Assembly: GCA_024426085.1 (NCBI GenBank)
Contig: CP087976.1
Coordinates: 124,001-188,000 of the forward strand
Reading direction: 5' to 3'
Length of the DNA: 64,000 nucleotides
Origin: Rhizobium sp. RCAM05350
GTDB lineage: Bacteria; Pseudomonadota; Alphaproteobacteria; Rhizobiales; Rhizobiaceae
In this document: positions 1-11,532 of the stretch, piece by piece
Layout of the letters: the number at the start of each line of letters is the position of its first letter
How positions within the stretch are numbered: the first letter of the stretch is position 1
The notes under the pieces: model-generated
What the model was told of the DNA's origin: nothing
What the model saw: the letters and a program-made list of their open reading frames with translations, nothing else
The model's database searches: none
Made by a program: the position numbers and the translations under genes

Positions 1-583
1 TCGTCTCGGCCGACACGTTCAGGCGGCCGATCTATGCCGGCAATGCCATCCAGACGGTGCAGTCGGGTGAGGCCAAAAGGTCATCACCGTACGTTGCGGC
101 ATCCTTTTCCCCGGCCTCCCAAGGCCCACTTGTCGCCGTCGAGGAAGTCTCGACGGCGGCTCTTCTTCCAGGCTTTCCACATTCGTGTCCAACGAACTAT
201 CCTCATCCGACCGTCCGGAACTGACCTCGGCGAAGATCATCATTTCCGGCGGCCGCGCGCTCGGTTCCGCGGAAAAATTCCAGGAGGTCATCCTGCCGGT
301 GGCCGACAAGCTCAGTGCGGCCGTCGGCGCAAGCCGTGCTGCCGTCGATGCCGGCTATGCCCCGAACGACTGGCAGGTCGGCCAGACCAGCAAGGTCGTC
401 GCGCCGCAGCTCTACATCGCGGTCGGCATTTCCGGCGCCATCCAGCATCTCGCCGGGATGAAGGATAGCAAGGTTATCGTCGCCATCAACAAGGACGAGG
501 AAGCTCCGATCTTTCAGGTCGCCGACTACGGCCTCGTCGGTGACCTCTTCACGATCCTGCCAGAGCTTGAAAAAGCGCTGTGA
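1..583 (+). CDS. etfA: Electron transfer flavoprotein alpha subunit, C-terminal part (5' end outside window, frameshifted)
   Basis: ETF alpha binds FAD and passes electrons from acyl-CoA and related dehydrogenases to ETF:quinone oxidoreductase in the cytoplasm. The last 130 residues, read from 185, carry the FAD-binding C-terminal domain: [13 protein letters not shown], then [33 protein letters not shown], in segments typical of the family, followed by [20 protein letters not shown]. Upstream of 185 the homology continues in other frames. EAKKVITVR is broken near 95-110 and the frame changes again near 170, so the reading frame shifts about three times in the first 180 bases. No in-frame stop is needed to explain this, so indel errors are the likely cause. 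The stop overlaps the GTG of the next gene, as expected for an etfA-ETF:QO arrangement. Confidence 0.9.
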
Positions 584-2253
584 GTATCGTGAGCGAGCCA
601 CAGGAACTGCCCGAGCGCGAAAGCATGGAATTCGACGTGGTGATCGTCGGTGCGGGGCCGGCCGGTCTGGCCGCCGCCATCCGTCTGAAACAGGTCAATC
701 CGGATCTGTCCGTCGTTGTTCTGGAAAAAGGTGCCGAAGTCGGCGCGCATATCCTCTCGGGCGCCGTGGTTGATCCGATCGGCATCGACCGTCTGCTGCC
801 GGGCTGGCGCGAGGAGGAGGGGCATCCCTTCAAGACCGAAGTCAAGGACGATCAGTTCCTGCTGCTCGGCCCCGCCGGTTCGATCCGCCTGCCGAACTTT
901 TTAATGCCGCCGCTGATGAACAATCACGGCAATTATATCGTCTCGCTCGGTCTGGTCTGTCGGTGGCTGGCCGAAAAGGCCGAAGCGCTCGGTGTCGAGA
1001 TCCATCCGGGTTTTGCCGCGACCGAAGTGCTTTACAACGGTGCCGGCGCCGTCATCGGCGTTGCGACCGGCGACATGGGCGTCGAGAAGAACGGCGAGCC
1101 GGGTCCGAACTTTGCCCGCGGCATGGAGCTGCTCGGCAAGTACACGCTGATCGGCGAGGGCGTGCGCGGTTCGCTCATGAAGCAGCTGATTTCCAAGTTC
1201 GATCTGCAGAAGGATCGCGAACCCCAAAAGTTCGGCATCGGCATCAAGGAACTCTGGCAGGTGAAGCCGGAGAACCACAAACAGGGGCTGGTCCAGCACT
1301 CCTTCGGCTGGCCGCTCGGCATGAAGACCGGTGGCGGTTCGTTCCTCTATCATCTCGAAGACAATCTGGTCGCGGTCGGCTTCGTCGTGCACCTCAATTA
1401 CAAGAACCCTTATCTCTATCCCTTCGCGGAGTTCCAGCGCTTCAAGACGCATCCGGCGATCCGCGGCACCTTTGCCGGCGGCAAGCGGCTGACCTATGGC
1501 GCCCGCGCCATCACCGAAGGCGGCTACCAGTCGGTGCCGAAACTGACCTTCCCCGGCGGCGCGCTGATCGGCTGTTCGGCCGGCTTCGTCAACGTGCCGC
1601 GCATCAAGGGCAGCCACAATGCCGTCCTGTCGGGCATTCTCGCCGCCGAGAAGCTTGCCGATGCGATCGCAAGCGGCCGGGCTAATGACGAAGTGATCGA
1701 GATCGAGAACGGCTGGCGTGACAGCGCCATCGGCCAGGACCTGAAGCGGGTGCGCAACGTCAAGCCGCTCTGGTCGAAGCTCGGCACGGCTGCCGGCGTG
1801 GCGCTCGGTGGTCTCGACATGTGGACCAATACGCTGTTTGGCTTCTCCTTCTTCGGCACACTGAAACACGGCAAGACCGACGCGCAGTCGCTGGAACCGG
1901 CGTCCATGCACAAGCCGATCGCCTATCCGAAGCCGGATGGCGTCCTAACCTTCGACCGCCTCTCCTCGGTGTTCCTGTCGAACACCAATCACGAGGAAAA
2001 CGAGCCGGTACATCTGAAGGTCAAGGACATGGCACTGCAGAAGTCGTCCGAGCACGACATCTATGCAGGCCCGTCGACCCTCTATTGTCCGGCCGGCGTC
2101 TACGAATGGGTGGAAAAGGATGGCGAGGATGTCTTCGTCATCAACGCCCAGAACTGCGTCCACTGCAAGACCTGCGACATCAAGGACCCCAACCAGAACA
2201 TCAACTGGGTGCCGCCACAGGGCGGCGAGGGGCCGGTCTATCCGACTATGTGA
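580..2253 (+). CDS. Electron transfer flavoprotein:ubiquinone oxidoreductase
   Basis: Membrane-associated flavo-iron-sulfur enzyme that moves electrons from reduced ETF to ubiquinone. It is intact at 557 codons, the usual length. The N-terminal FAD-binding motif [15 protein letters not shown] lies at about residues 19-33. The C-terminal 4Fe-4S ferredoxin-like domain shows Cys at about 503 (LYCPAG), 526, 529 and 532 ([10 protein letters not shown]). The ORF opens at GTG 580. A second in-frame GTG at 589 would give an N-terminus starting [11 protein letters not shown], which looks more like relatives, so the exact start is open. It overlaps the end of etfA, so the two are probably co-transcribed and translationally coupled. 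It is one of the few long genes here with no frameshift. Confidence 0.95.
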   Translation: MSIVSEPQELPERESMEFDVVIVGAGPAGLAAAIRLKQVNPDLSVVVLEKGAEVGAHILSGAVVDPIGIDRLLPGWREEEGHPFKTEVKDDQFLLLGPAGSIRLPNFLMPPLMNNHGNYIVSLGLVCRWLAEKAEALGVEIHPGFAATEVLYNGAGAVIGVATGDMGVEKNGEPGPNFARGMELLGKYTLIGEGVRGSLMKQLISKFDLQKDREPQKFGIGIKELWQVKPENHKQGLVQHSFGWPLGMKTGGGSFLYHLEDNLVAVGFVVHLNYKNPYLYPFAEFQRFKTHPAIRGTFAGGKRLTYGARAITEGGYQSVPKLTFPGGALIGCSAGFVNVPRIKGSHNAVLSGILAAEKLADAIASGRANDEVIEIENGWRDSAIGQDLKRVRNVKPLWSKLGTAAGVALGGLDMWTNTLFGFSFFGTLKHGKTDAQSLEPASMHKPIAYPKPDGVLTFDRLSSVFLSNTNHEENEPVHLKVKDMALQKSSEHDIYAGPSTLYCPAGVYEWVEKDGEDVFVINAQNCVHCKTCDIKDPNQNINWVPPQGGEGPVYPTM

Positions 2254-2284
2254 ATTTTCTCCCTACCAAAGAAAGTGAAACGCG

Positions 2285-2461
2285 ATGTTGATCGAGAAAC
2301 AGGAAATATCATCTCAACATTCATTAAAACTCGTTGAAAGCGCAATCAAAGCCTCCGCTGCGAGCGGATGCGAAGTCTGTGTCGCAGTCGTCGACAGCAA
2401 TGGATTTGTAATCGCGCTGCGTCGGACGTTTGATCATGATGGTCCGACAAGGCAGGCTTGA
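2285..2461 (+). pseudogene. N-terminal fragment of a GlcG/HbpS-family protein
   Basis: A 58-codon reading frame starts at ATG 2285. It carries a stretch with VAVVDSNGFVIALRR, resembling the N-terminal half of GlcG/HbpS (haem-degrading or DUF336) proteins, which are normally about 135-150 residues. Homology stops near 2440, exactly where sequence matching the end of an ISL3-type transposase begins on the other strand. The rest of the gene is absent, so this is a real truncation and not a sequencing indel. Its original role cannot be told from the fragment. Confidence 0.55.
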
Positions 2462-3285
2462 AGGAGATCGATTTTCACCCGGCCGTACATCTGCCGCTTC
2501 ACCATTTTCAGTTTGTTGATCTGGCTTTCAACCTGACCGCTTGATCATGGCTGTTCGATAGCATTGCGAATGGCATCGATGTCTTTAGAAACGCCGTTCC
2601 CAAAGGAGGCAATCAGGCTTGATTTGGCATCGCTGATCCAAAGGCTCAAGTCAGATATATTTCTCTTGCGGATCATCGTCTGGAACCGGTCAAGCAAAGT
2701 TCTCGCCGTAGCTAGTGCCGGGACGCTCTTCTCGATATTTGCGACTATCACGGCGTCGGTCCTCGTCAAGTTGTTCCGGTTAGTTGTCATCATGCGGGCA
2801 ATTTTACGGGCCGAAGGGCCACGTTGAAGGTCGGTCAGGCAGAGGCGATCCGCCCGCCGGCGACGGATCGTCCATTCGGTAACCACCTTCAGCGACCCTC
2901 TGAAGCCTCTCGTTTGCAGACGTCGAGTTCTGCACCATTGTGACAGCCCTCATTCCAGAGCGCGTCCAGGATCGGCAAATAAGCATCAAGGGAGCTTTCC
3001 CGAACACGGAACACATCGTTCTGAATGCCACGGGCAAACTTGCGCACTGTTTCGCGGCTGATACCGGAAACTCCACTCTCGACCCGAGCACGGATAATCG
3101 CAAACCCGGCGGGTATATTGACTATGAACGCGGCGCGAGGCGTGGCCGCAAAGTGGGCAGGAACCTTGCACGGCAGCTCCGCCGATCTTGAGCACAAGCT
3201 TGTCGCTGCTCAGATCAGCATTGTGACCGGCCATACCGGGAGGGACGAGTGAGGAAGTCCGAAAGTTCGCCTGCATCATGCTGAT
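2440..3285 (-). mobile_element. Degenerate ISL3-family transposase remnant
   Basis: On the minus strand, starting near 3279, the segment with LVPPGMAG, LVLKIGGAAVQGSCPLCG and HASRRVHSQYTRR matches the N-terminal zinc-finger part of ISL3 transposases. Further on, 2886-2545 reads ALATARTLLDRFQTMIRKR and WISDAKSSLIASFGNGV. After another frame change, 2545-2440 reads GQVESQINKLK and VKRQMYGR, the conserved ISL3 C-terminus. The central catalytic region is mostly missing and at least three frame changes occur, so the element is dead. It abuts and truncates the GlcG-like gene. Confidence 0.75.
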
Positions 3286-3429
3286 TCCTTTCCGAAAACA
3301 GCACAAATCCATCATTGAACTTCATCGAGATTGTGTCTGAACCAAGATTGGACGCCGATAAGGGGTCAACATTCCACACGATGATGTAATTGCTGCCGGC
3401 ATGTCCCAGTGACCTCGATGGTGGCAGAC

Positions 3430-3935
3430 TGGTCCCAGTGACAACGGGAGGACATCACAATAAAACAGTATGTTTTCGAGGGCCGGGCGAAGTCTGATCC
3501 TGCCGCCCTGGCGGCGCTGCTGGCGAAGAAAGCCCCGGATGCGGAATGCGTTGGCTTCGCCGGACAGTTCCAGCGCTGCGTCACCGAATTGACCGGAAAG
3601 GGTCACGTGCTTTGGCCGGTCTTGCTACCACTGCTCTCCGTGCATGGCCATGTCTGTCGAGAGCTTGATGGGTTGGACCACAGATCCGACAGATGGCCCA
3701 GCAGACGAGACGACAAGACGGTTGATGACCGTGCCGGGCATCGGCGTGGTAACGGCACTGACCTTCCATACCATCGACGGACCCGTCTCGCTTTCGACAC
3801 ACAACATCCGTGGGTGCCTATCTGGGCCTAACGCCGCGACGCAAGAAATCGGGCGAAATGGACACCGTCGGCCAAGTCTCGCGATGGGGCGATCGCTTAC
3901 TGCGAACTTATCTGTTCGAGGCGGCCAGCTAGGCG
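3430..3935 (+). mobile_element. Degenerate IS110-family transposase remnant
   Basis: Three frames on the plus strand together give IS110-type blocks: [18 protein letters not shown] near 3490-3545, [13 protein letters not shown] near 3630-3670, [17 protein letters not shown] near 3718-3768, and then [20 protein letters not shown] and [14 protein letters not shown] near 3828-3932. The order fits an IS110 transposase but more than half of the normal length is deleted, so this is decay and not just indel error. It lies between the ISL3 remnant and the AraC gene and suggests repeated insertion at this spot. The stretch from 3286 to 3429 shows nothing recognisable. Confidence 0.75.
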
Positions 3936-3969
3936 CAGAACTCCTGTGCTGCGATTATCGTTTTCAGCT

Positions 3970-4967
3970 TCAAACGAGCTGGTGCGTTCTGTATTCGCTT
4001 GGGGACACACCAACCGCCTTCTTGAATGCGCGTGCTAAGTTGGCACCAGTTGAGAAGCCCGCTGATAGGGCAATCTCGTCAATCGTCACGTTTTTTTCGC
4101 CCAGCAGTGCTTTCGCTTTGTCGATCCGCATATTCGAAATGTACTGAAAGGGTGAAAAGCCTGTCGCGGTTTTGAAGGCGCGGCAGAAGTGAAACACGCT
4201 GAGGCAGGCGATGCCGGCGACATCTTCCAGCGAGATCTCGCAGTCAAGGTTTTCACGAACATAGTCGCAGACCCGTTCGAGACGTGCTTTATCGAGGCCC
4301 CTTCCGGAATGTGCATCGAAATAAGCCTCGGTGAAATTCCGCCGGTCGTTTCAGGGTGTAGCGCTGGAGCAGTCTGGCCGCCAGCCCGATGCCGAATGAA
4401 TCGAGCAAAAGGCGGCTGGGCTGATCTCGCACTTCGCTCCTCATCAGTTCTTCCGCAACTGCAAAGCCTATGCTCTGGATCAGAGGATCCTGGATGCCAC
4501 CCTTGTATGCAAGGCCCGATCCGATGGCGCTGCCGTCGGTGTTGCGAAGTGCCCCGAAGAGATCTTTGGGGATGAAAACATGGAGCAAATCCAGGGGGCC
4601 GCAGTCGATGTGGAGATAGCTCACCTCGACGCCGCTCGGGCAAATGCTGGCCGACCCCATGCGGGATAAGAACCTTTGCTCCGGACCGCTCGCCCTACGG
4701 CGAAAGTTGGCAGTTCCAGCGCAGGTTGATGACGACTTCTGTGATGGGCTGCAGGAAGGACTGACAGTCAAGCTGGCCATGCCTGTAAATTTCGGCAGCA
4801 ACTGCCCCTTGCCAGTCTTCGGGTGCGGAAGATCGGACCAGCTTGCTTCCGGCCGCCTTGTATTTTCCGCCGACGGACGCCCTGGCCACCGCTTCCGCAT
4901 GCATGCCCGAGTGTCCGGTCATGGATCTTTCACCGGCAGCGACTGCACCTGAGACACTGTTGATCAT
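3970..4967 (-). CDS. AraC-family transcriptional regulator (frameshifted)
   Basis: DNA-binding regulator of the AraC/XylS type. The C-terminal 75 residues (4197-3970) hold a double helix-turn-helix: FCRAFKTATGFSPFQYI followed by KALLGEKNVTIDEIALSAGF and FKKAVGVSPSEYR. The preceding sensor part reads in a second frame between about 4660 and 4290 (VSYLHIDCGPLDLL, FIPKDLFGAL), and the N-terminus starts at ATG 4967 in a third. Breaks lie near 4690 and 4290. The combined length of about 330 residues fits the family. The gene is next to, and in the same orientation as, the amidase at 5070-6424, which it may or may not control. Confidence 0.8.
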
Positions 4968-5069
4968 GTTAGCGTTTTTGCGCTCCCCGCCAATCGTTAA
5001 TCAACGAAAGTAAGACGGATGTCATCATCCTGCAACAACTATCGCTTTTGTGGCCCTTATGCATGGGAT

Positions 5070-6424
5070 CTACCTGCAAGTTATTGACGGGTCAAAGACC
5101 TGCGCGGTGAAGTTTCCACGGATCGCCGGCTCCATGCTCGTCGCCGCGGCAAGGAGTTCGCCGTCAAATCCCGGACCACCGGACAACAGAAAACCGGTCG
5201 GAAGGCCGAAATTGCCGGGAACCGTTCGGGATGGAGATGCCGCACCACCCGAGGAAGCTGCCTATCATCGTGTTGCGCAGCATCAGCCTGTTGATCCGAA
5301 CAAACAGGTCGTCATCCTCTTCCAGCGGCGCTGTAAGCGGCGCGACGAGCGGGACTGTCGGATAGGCGATGAACGTCTTCTCGTCGAGGATCAGCGACAG
5401 GACATTCGTCAAATCAAGGCGCCCGTCCCGGATATTCTTTTCTGCCTCAGGATCGATCATCGCTCCCGCGTTCAGCCGCGTTCTGACGCGAGTATCCAGG
5501 CGCTGCGAAGACATGGTGGATAACAGCTGGCGATGCGTCCGGAAAGCCTCGATGGCAACGAGGGTTCCACTCTGCGCGCCAAGCGCCAGGACATCGTCCA
5601 GCGCCGTCAGGCGGCGGCGCTCCACCGAGACGCCGAGATCTTTCAAGCGCTCGAGCGCCTGTTCTGAAATTCCGGACGATCGCGGCCTCCATGTCATCCC
5701 AAACCGCGTTGAGGGGGACGATAATGCGCAGTCCCTCGAGCGGGGCCGGTCGCAGATCGACGGCCGAAAGTCCGCGGGCTGCGGCATCGACGATGGCGGC
5801 ATCGACCACCGTGTTTGTCATGACGCCTGCGGTATCGAGGGTCGGCGACAGCGGAAACGCGCCGGCGAGCGGCCAGCGGTTGCCTGACGCCTTGAAGCCG
5901 ACAATGCCGTTCAAGGCGGCGGGTATGCGTACGGAGCCACTGGTATCAGTTCCGATCGCCACAGGAACGAGACCAAGCGCCACCGCCACGGCCGACCCGG
6001 AAGACGATCCACCGGGGATACGAACTTGAGCGCCGCTCCAGGGGTTTCGCGGCGTGCCATAATGCGGATTGAGGCCAAGACCCGAGAACGCAAATTCCGT
6101 CATGTTCACCTTGCCGACCGTGACCGCGCCAGCCACCGCCAGCCGTCGCACCAGTTCGGCATCCGCCATCGCCGGCCCGTCGTCGAGAACCAGGGATCCG
6201 GCCCGCGTCACCTCTCCCTTCAGATTGAAAAGGTCCTTCCAGGCAACCGGAACGCCGTCGAGTAGACGAAGAGGCTGTCCTTCGGCGATGCGTGCCGATG
6301 TCGCGGCCGCCTCATGGAAGGCTCTTTCCGGCGTCACGGAGGTGAAGACCGCCCTGTCCCGGCATGCGACGATGGCGTCGATCGTTCGGTTGGTTATGTC
6401 CGTCGCGATTGCCGGGCTTTCCAC
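5070..6424 (-). CDS. Amidase-signature hydrolase (frameshifted)
   Basis: Amidase-signature enzyme that hydrolyses carboxamides with a Ser-cisSer-Lys triad. Visible residues are the Lys in GVPVAWKDLFN, the glycine-rich IPGGSSSGSAVAVALG, and the nucleophile region IGTDTSGSVRIPAALNG. The first half reads in one frame down to about 5700. The second half, with LDDVLALGAQSGTLVAIEAF and YPTVPLVAPL, follows in another frame. After a last break near 5230 the tail NFGLPTGFLLSGGP runs to a TAG at 5070. A GTG at 6424 is the first in-frame start; an ATG nine bases upstream is in another frame, so the start is uncertain. It diverges from the hydrolase and ABC genes at 6692 onward. Confidence 0.85.
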
Positions 6425-6691
6425 GGATCATCGCCGCCAGTTTCGGTATCGAGGGATATGGTGGCACGTTCATACGGGTTCCTAGTGATCAACTTCTGAC
6501 GACAACGTCGAAACCCAGCGCATGCAGGCCGCGATTTTTCAATCCCGCCTTTGCCCAATGCAAGATCTGCTGCCAAACTCCGCAAGCTGGGAAAGGAACG
6601 AAAGCCGGCCGGCTGCTATCACTGCTGCTGTTAGATATTCAGGACGCATGAGCCGCAAGGCACATGGCGGCCAGGCATGAAGGAGCCGTTC

Positions 6692-7661
6692 GTGAGCAAC
6701 TTGCAGACAATCGAAATCCCCCACCTTGGCGGTTCCCAAATCGGATACCGTCTCGCGGCAGACTACAATCCAAACCTTCCGACGCTGGTGCTGATCAACT
6801 CTTTCACGACGTCGTCGGAACTCTACCGAAAACAGTTTGCCGACGAAAAAATGGTCAGAAAGGTCAACCTTCTCGCCATCGAGCCCTACGGCCATGGTGC
6901 GACGCGCACATCAAGCGAGCAGTTCACCTATTGGGACAGCGCAATCGCCAACATCCAGGTACTCGAGCGGCTTGGCATTGCGTCGGCTTTCGCCTTGGGA
7001 ACCTCACAGGGCGGCTGGATCGCCATGCGAATGGCCCTGCTTGCACCGTCAGGGATCAGCGGTGTCATTCCGCTGGGTACGTCTATGGATTATGAAAGCG
7101 ATGCCAGCAAAGCGCTCGGGTGCTGGGATGCGGATGCCTTCTGCACGCCGTGGATCGACGATCTCGCGACGGAGGTCGGTGCGGATTGGACCCCCTCGGA
7201 CCAGTATTGCAACGATCTGATCGATCCCGCTTTTGGGGCGACGATCGATGCGGAAACCCGTGCCTTCTGGACCGATCGCCTGAAGCAGAACTACAAGGGT
7301 GACGATGGCCGACGCCGCTTGCGCATGTGCACCATCAACCTTCGCGACCGAGACGGATTGCGAGGCCGGATCGACCAGGTCGAGTGCCCGATCCTATGGC
7401 TGCATGGAACCGAGGACGTCGTCTATTCCGTGGCGCATGCCGAGACGGAAATCGGTCTTTTCCCTGAAATCGCCAAGCGTGGACTTCAAGGCGGTGAAGG
7501 GCGGGCATCATTTCCTGAGCGCCACCAATCCAAGCGAGGTCAATGGATACACGATGGCTTTCGTCGAACGCTGGAGCGGATCCGAGCGGCTTCGCCTCGA
7601 AAGCGGCGGAATAATCTGTCGGCAACGATTGGCTGCGGCAAGCTGCTGCGGCAGGCCCTAA
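6692..7661 (+). CDS. Alpha/beta hydrolase (frameshifted near 7480)
   Basis: Serine hydrolase of the alpha/beta fold. The nucleophile elbow is GTSQGGW and a later strand reads ILWLHGTEDVVY. After a frame change near 7480 the expected histidine region appears as AVKGGHHFLSATNP. I chose GTG 6692 because AAGGAG at 6680-6685 sits six bases upstream of it; the ATG at 6677 has no such site. The frame as read continues into the next gene, but this is an artefact: the corrected frame stops at 7661. First gene of a set with an ABC transporter, a cyclase and an amidase, so its substrate may be an ester or lactone released by that pathway. Confidence 0.8.
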
Positions 7662-7789
7662 CAGTCATCCTTACTTCCAGAACGCCGGCCTCTCCAAGGC
7701 CGGTTCCGGGTCTCTGCCCCTTCAGGGCGAGCCGCTTTCAATCATTAATGATGCCGGCAAACGGCACGACCACTTCCGGAGATGGAACA

Positions 7790-8880
7790 ATGAAACTGGA
7801 CAAACTTCGCAATAATGTCGCCTTCGCCGCAACGGCGATGCTGGCGACCTGCCTTTTCTCCGCGTCGGCCTGCGCCCAGGAAGTCGCCGACATTGTTTCG
7901 AAGCCGATCAAGGTCTTCGTGCCGGACAAGAACGACGTTGCGAAAGTTTCCGAGACGGTCTGGACCCCGCCTGCCAAGGCCGTCAAGAAGAGCTATATCT
8001 GCGTCAGCTTCCCGACCATGCAGGATCCTTACTGGATCGCGGCCAACTACGGCATCGTCACGGAAGCGAAACGTCTGGGCGTCGAGGTCGACATCCTCAA
8101 TGCAGGTTCGTTCACCAATCTCAGCACCCAGGTCAACCAGCTGAACGATTGCGCGGCAAAGGGCGCGGAGGCCGTCCTCGTTGCTCCGATCAGCGCCGAT
8201 GGCGTCGCTTCAGCTGTGGCGTCACTCAAGAAGAGCGGCATCCCGGTAATCAACATCATTCCCCGGATCGCCGAGGGTGCCAATCTGGCCGGCCGTTCAA
8301 CGCTGGACTATTATCAGGTCGGCATAGCCAGCGCCCAATACTTGAAGGAAAGCGTCGGCGACGCCAAGATCAAGGTCGCGCTGTTTCCAGGGCCCCCGGG
8401 CGCCGATTGGGCCGTGCACGATCGACGGCTTCAAGACGGGTATCAAGGACACCAAGATCGAACTGGTGACGATCAAGTTCGGAGACACCGACAAGAACAC
8501 GCAGTATAATCTCGTCGCCGATACGCTGAACGCCGTGCCCGACCTCGATTGGGTGGTCGGCAACGCGGTCGCGGCGGATGCCGCAATCCGCGCGATCAAG
8601 GCCGCCGGGTTGGCATCGAAGGTCCAGATCGGCTCCACCTACCAGACCGGCCCGGTCCGGACAGGGATCGAACAGGGTGCCATCCAGTGGGCACTGAGCG
8701 ATAACATCGTCCTGATGGCGTCGATCGGCCTGGATATGGGCGTCAAGGCAATCGAGGGGCTCGCTGGAGGCGGGAACCGAAATCTGGCCGATCCCGCTGA
8801 AGCTGACGCGGACAACGTGATGGCGGAAGCTTCCGCGGCGGGATTTGCGCCGGATGGCTTCAAGCCGGTCTTTTCGGTAA
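7790..8880 (+). CDS. Periplasmic substrate-binding protein of a sugar-type ABC transporter (TorT-like, frameshifted)
   Basis: Starts at ATG 7790 behind GGAGATGG. A signal peptide (about residues 1-29, hydrophobic core ending SASACAQE) directs it to the periplasm. The body, with [39 protein letters not shown] and [11 protein letters not shown], is a type 1 periplasmic-binding fold. It resembles TorT-like members more than ribose binders. A break near 8410 changes frame; the second half ([30 protein letters not shown]) follows. As written it runs without a stop into the ATPase, but one extra base would expose a TAA at 8878-8880, just before ATG 8886. I take that as the real end. The ligand is unknown. 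Confidence 0.8.
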
Positions 8881-8885
8881 AAGCC

Positions 8886-10469
8886 ATGATGGCCGTTCCG
8901 CAGAACATCACTGTGAAGGCCGAAAACCTTCACGGTGAGCCCCTGCTGGATGTCAGGGATATCGAGAAGAGCTTCCCCGGAGTACGGGTGCTGGACGGCG
9001 TATCGCTGGATGTTCGACGCGGCGAGGTTCATGTGCTGTTCGGCGAAAACGGCGCCGGGAAGTCGACACTCGTCAATATCATCCTCGGGAATTACGCTCC
9101 GGATGCCGGCGCTGTTCATCTCGACGGCGAGATGCTTCCGCCGGGCTCCCCCGCGTGGCACGTGATCGCGGCATCAGTGTCGTATTTCAGGAACTGAGCC
9201 TAATTCCTACGCTGTCGGTTACCGCGAACATTTTCCTCGGCAGGGAAGAGCTCCGGGCCGGATTGCTGAACGAGCGGCATATGGATGCAGAGGCGATTGG
9301 ATTGTTCCTGAAGTTGGGCATTTCACTCAATCCCCGAGCGCTTGTTGCAAACCTGTCGCGCGCCGAGCAGCAGATGGTCGAAATTGCCAAGGCGTTACAA
9401 TCCAAGCCGCGGCTGCTCATCCTCGATGAGCCGACGACGGCATTCACCGGCGTCGAGACGGAGCGACTCTTCTCGATTGTCGCCCACCTGAAGGGCGAAG
9501 GAACCAGCATCATCTATATCACCCACCGGATGGCGGAGATCAAGGCGATCGGCGACCGTATCAGCGTTTTGCGAGACGGCCGGCTGATCGCGACCAGAAC
9601 GCGTTGCCGATACAGATGAGGATCGGCTGATCACCCTGATGACCGGAAGGGAGGCCCTGAAAATCTACCCTGAAATCCGGTTCGACCCTTCGCAAGAGGC
9701 CATCAGCCTGACCGCTGCGACAGCAGCATCCGGCCGCTTCCGCGATGTGTCGATATCGGTGCGCGCCGGAGAAATCGTCGGGCTCGCAGGCCTCGTCGGA
9801 TGCGGCAAATCGGCCGTGGGCCGAAGCTTCTTCGGCGAAGAACGCCTGGCCGGCGGCGAGTTGAAACTTTTCGGCAAGCCGCTCCACTCACTGTCACCCC
9901 GGTCGATGCTGGAGGCGGGCGTCGTTTATTTGCCGGCGGATCGCCGCCGCCAGGGACTGGTCCTCAATCGATCGGTGCGGGAGAATGCGACTCTGTCCTG
10001 CCTCAGGCTGCCCGGCTTTGCCGCCGGTTCGTTGCTGAGGCGAAAGGCGGAGGACACGGCGGTCAGACAGGTGCTGCAACGCCTGAAACTTCATCCGCCG
10101 CTCCTTGACCGGAACGTCGGCGCCTATTCAGGCGGCAACCAGCAGAAGGTGGTCTTTGCGCGGGCTTTCCTGCGCGATACCCGCGTTCTTATCGTCGACG
10201 AACCGACGGTCGGCGTGGATGTGGGAGCCCGGCTCGAGTTCTACGGCATCCTCAAACAACTCTGCGAGGCGGGTACCGCGGTGCTTCTGATCTCGTCGGA
10301 CATGCCGGAGATCCTGAACCTGACGAACCGGGTCTATGTGCTCGCCTTCGGTGCAATGTCGGCGGAATTCCACAAGCAGGACATTAACGAAACGGCGGTT
10401 CTCTCGTCGTTTTTCGCCACGGACCGCGACAAAGCGGCGACAAGTCGATCAGGAGTAATACAGCCATGA
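8886..10469 (+). CDS. Sugar-type ABC transporter ATPase, two nucleotide-binding domains (frameshifted)
   Basis: Tandem-domain ATPase of the ribose/xylose (CUT2) class, about 525 residues when reconstructed. Domain 1 has Walker [10 protein letters not shown], a signature-like [16 protein letters not shown] and Walker B LLILDEPT. Domain 2 has a weakened Walker A ([12 protein letters not shown]), signature YSGGNQQKV and Walker [13 protein letters not shown]. The degenerate second P-loop is normal for this class. Frame changes lie near 9155 and 9600. The gene overlaps the permease start by four bases (ATGA at 10466), so translational coupling is likely. It energises uptake of the ligand of the binding protein just upstream. 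Confidence 0.85.
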
Positions 10470-11496
10470 CGAGCTTAGAAGCGTCCAGCCGGTCGGCCAG
10501 GCCCGTGCACAACCGCACGGTCGGCGGCCTGATATCCCGCCTTCGCACGACCGGGATCATCAGCGCGCTCGTCGTTCTGGTCTTCGTGATCTTCGCTCTG
10601 GCCAACCCGCAGGTTCACGAACACGAACAACCTCGTCAATATCCTGAATCAGTCGTCCTATCTTACCCTGGTGGCACTCGGTCAGGGGCTTGTCCTGATT
10701 AGCGGAGGCTTCGATCTTGCCGTCGCCGGCATATTGGGGCTAACCAGCGTCGTCTCGGCCTCCATACTGGTCATGCTGACGGCAAACGGTATCGACCTCC
10801 CGACTGCGATCGCCTTCGCCATGGCGGGTGGCCTTGGCGTCGGCCTGGCCTTCGGCTTCATCAACGGTGTCACGGTTGCCTATCTGAACGTTCCCTCGTT
10901 CATCGTCACCCTGGGCGTCGCCGGCATCGCCGCCGGGGCAGGATACCAGATATCGGGCGGCATCCCGGTGACCGGACTTCCTGAAGGCTTTGTCAGCGCC
11001 TTCGGAACGCCCGGATCTGCGCAGCATATCTACGTCGGTCTATGTCGCCTGCCTTGTGGCGTTCGTCCTTCATGTCGGAATGGTTCGGACCCGCATCGGG
11101 CGGTATATCTATGCCGTGGGAGGCAATGCGGTCGCCGCGCGCCTGTCCGGCGTCAATGTCGGCCGCTCCATCATCCTGGTGTTCATGACAAGCGGCGCTT
11201 TGGCTTCGCTATCGGGCATCCTTCTCAGTGCCCGTGTGTCGACCGGCGACACCAATCTCGGCGGCAATTTCGTGCTGCAGTCGATCACGGCCGGCGTACT
11301 GGGCGGGATTTCCCTGCGTGGTGGTGAAGGCTCTCTGATCGGCGCGGCTCTCGGTGCCCTGTTCATCGCGGTTCTCAGCAACGGCATGAACCTCGAGAAC
11401 ATATCGTCCTACTACCAGATGATCATTCTCGGCGTGCTGCTGGTGCTCGCCGTACTGGCCGAGCAAGTGCGGATGATGCTGTCGGGCAGAAGGTGA
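10466..11496 (+). CDS. Sugar-type ABC transporter permease (frameshifted)
   Basis: Inner-membrane permease of the RbsC/BPD_transp_2 type. Hydrophobic segments include GIISALVVLVFVIFALANP, LGQGLVLISGGFDLAVAGIL and VAYLNVPSFIVTLGVAGIA. Near the end are TAGVLGGISLRGGEGSLIGA and ISSYYQMIILGVLLVLAV, which are hallmarks of the family. Two breaks, near 10615 and 11030, split it into three frames, with no nonsense codon inside the reconstructed reading. At about 340 residues it has the normal length. It completes a binding protein, ATPase and permease set with the two genes upstream. Confidence 0.85.
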
Positions 11497-11532
11497 AGCC
11501 GCACTGGGTGCGAGTGAATTTACGGAGGTTCT

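Noticed and set aside
901-1911. Long minus-strand ORF of 336 codons opposite the ETF:quinone oxidoreductase gene
   Set aside because: It is the antisense of a well conserved gene, a common result of high GC content; no homology is seen in it.
6677-8509. A 610-residue fusion of an alpha/beta hydrolase with a periplasmic binding protein
   Set aside because: A frame change near 7480 leaves the true hydrolase frame, and the binding protein has its own start, ribosome-binding site and signal peptide at 7790. A secreted domain fused behind a cytoplasmic enzyme makes no sense.
8466-9197. Fusion of a binding-protein C-terminus to an ABC ATPase
   Set aside because: One base shift exposes a TAA at 8878-8880 just before ATG 8886. 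A periplasmic protein cannot be joined to a cytoplasmic ATPase without a membrane span.
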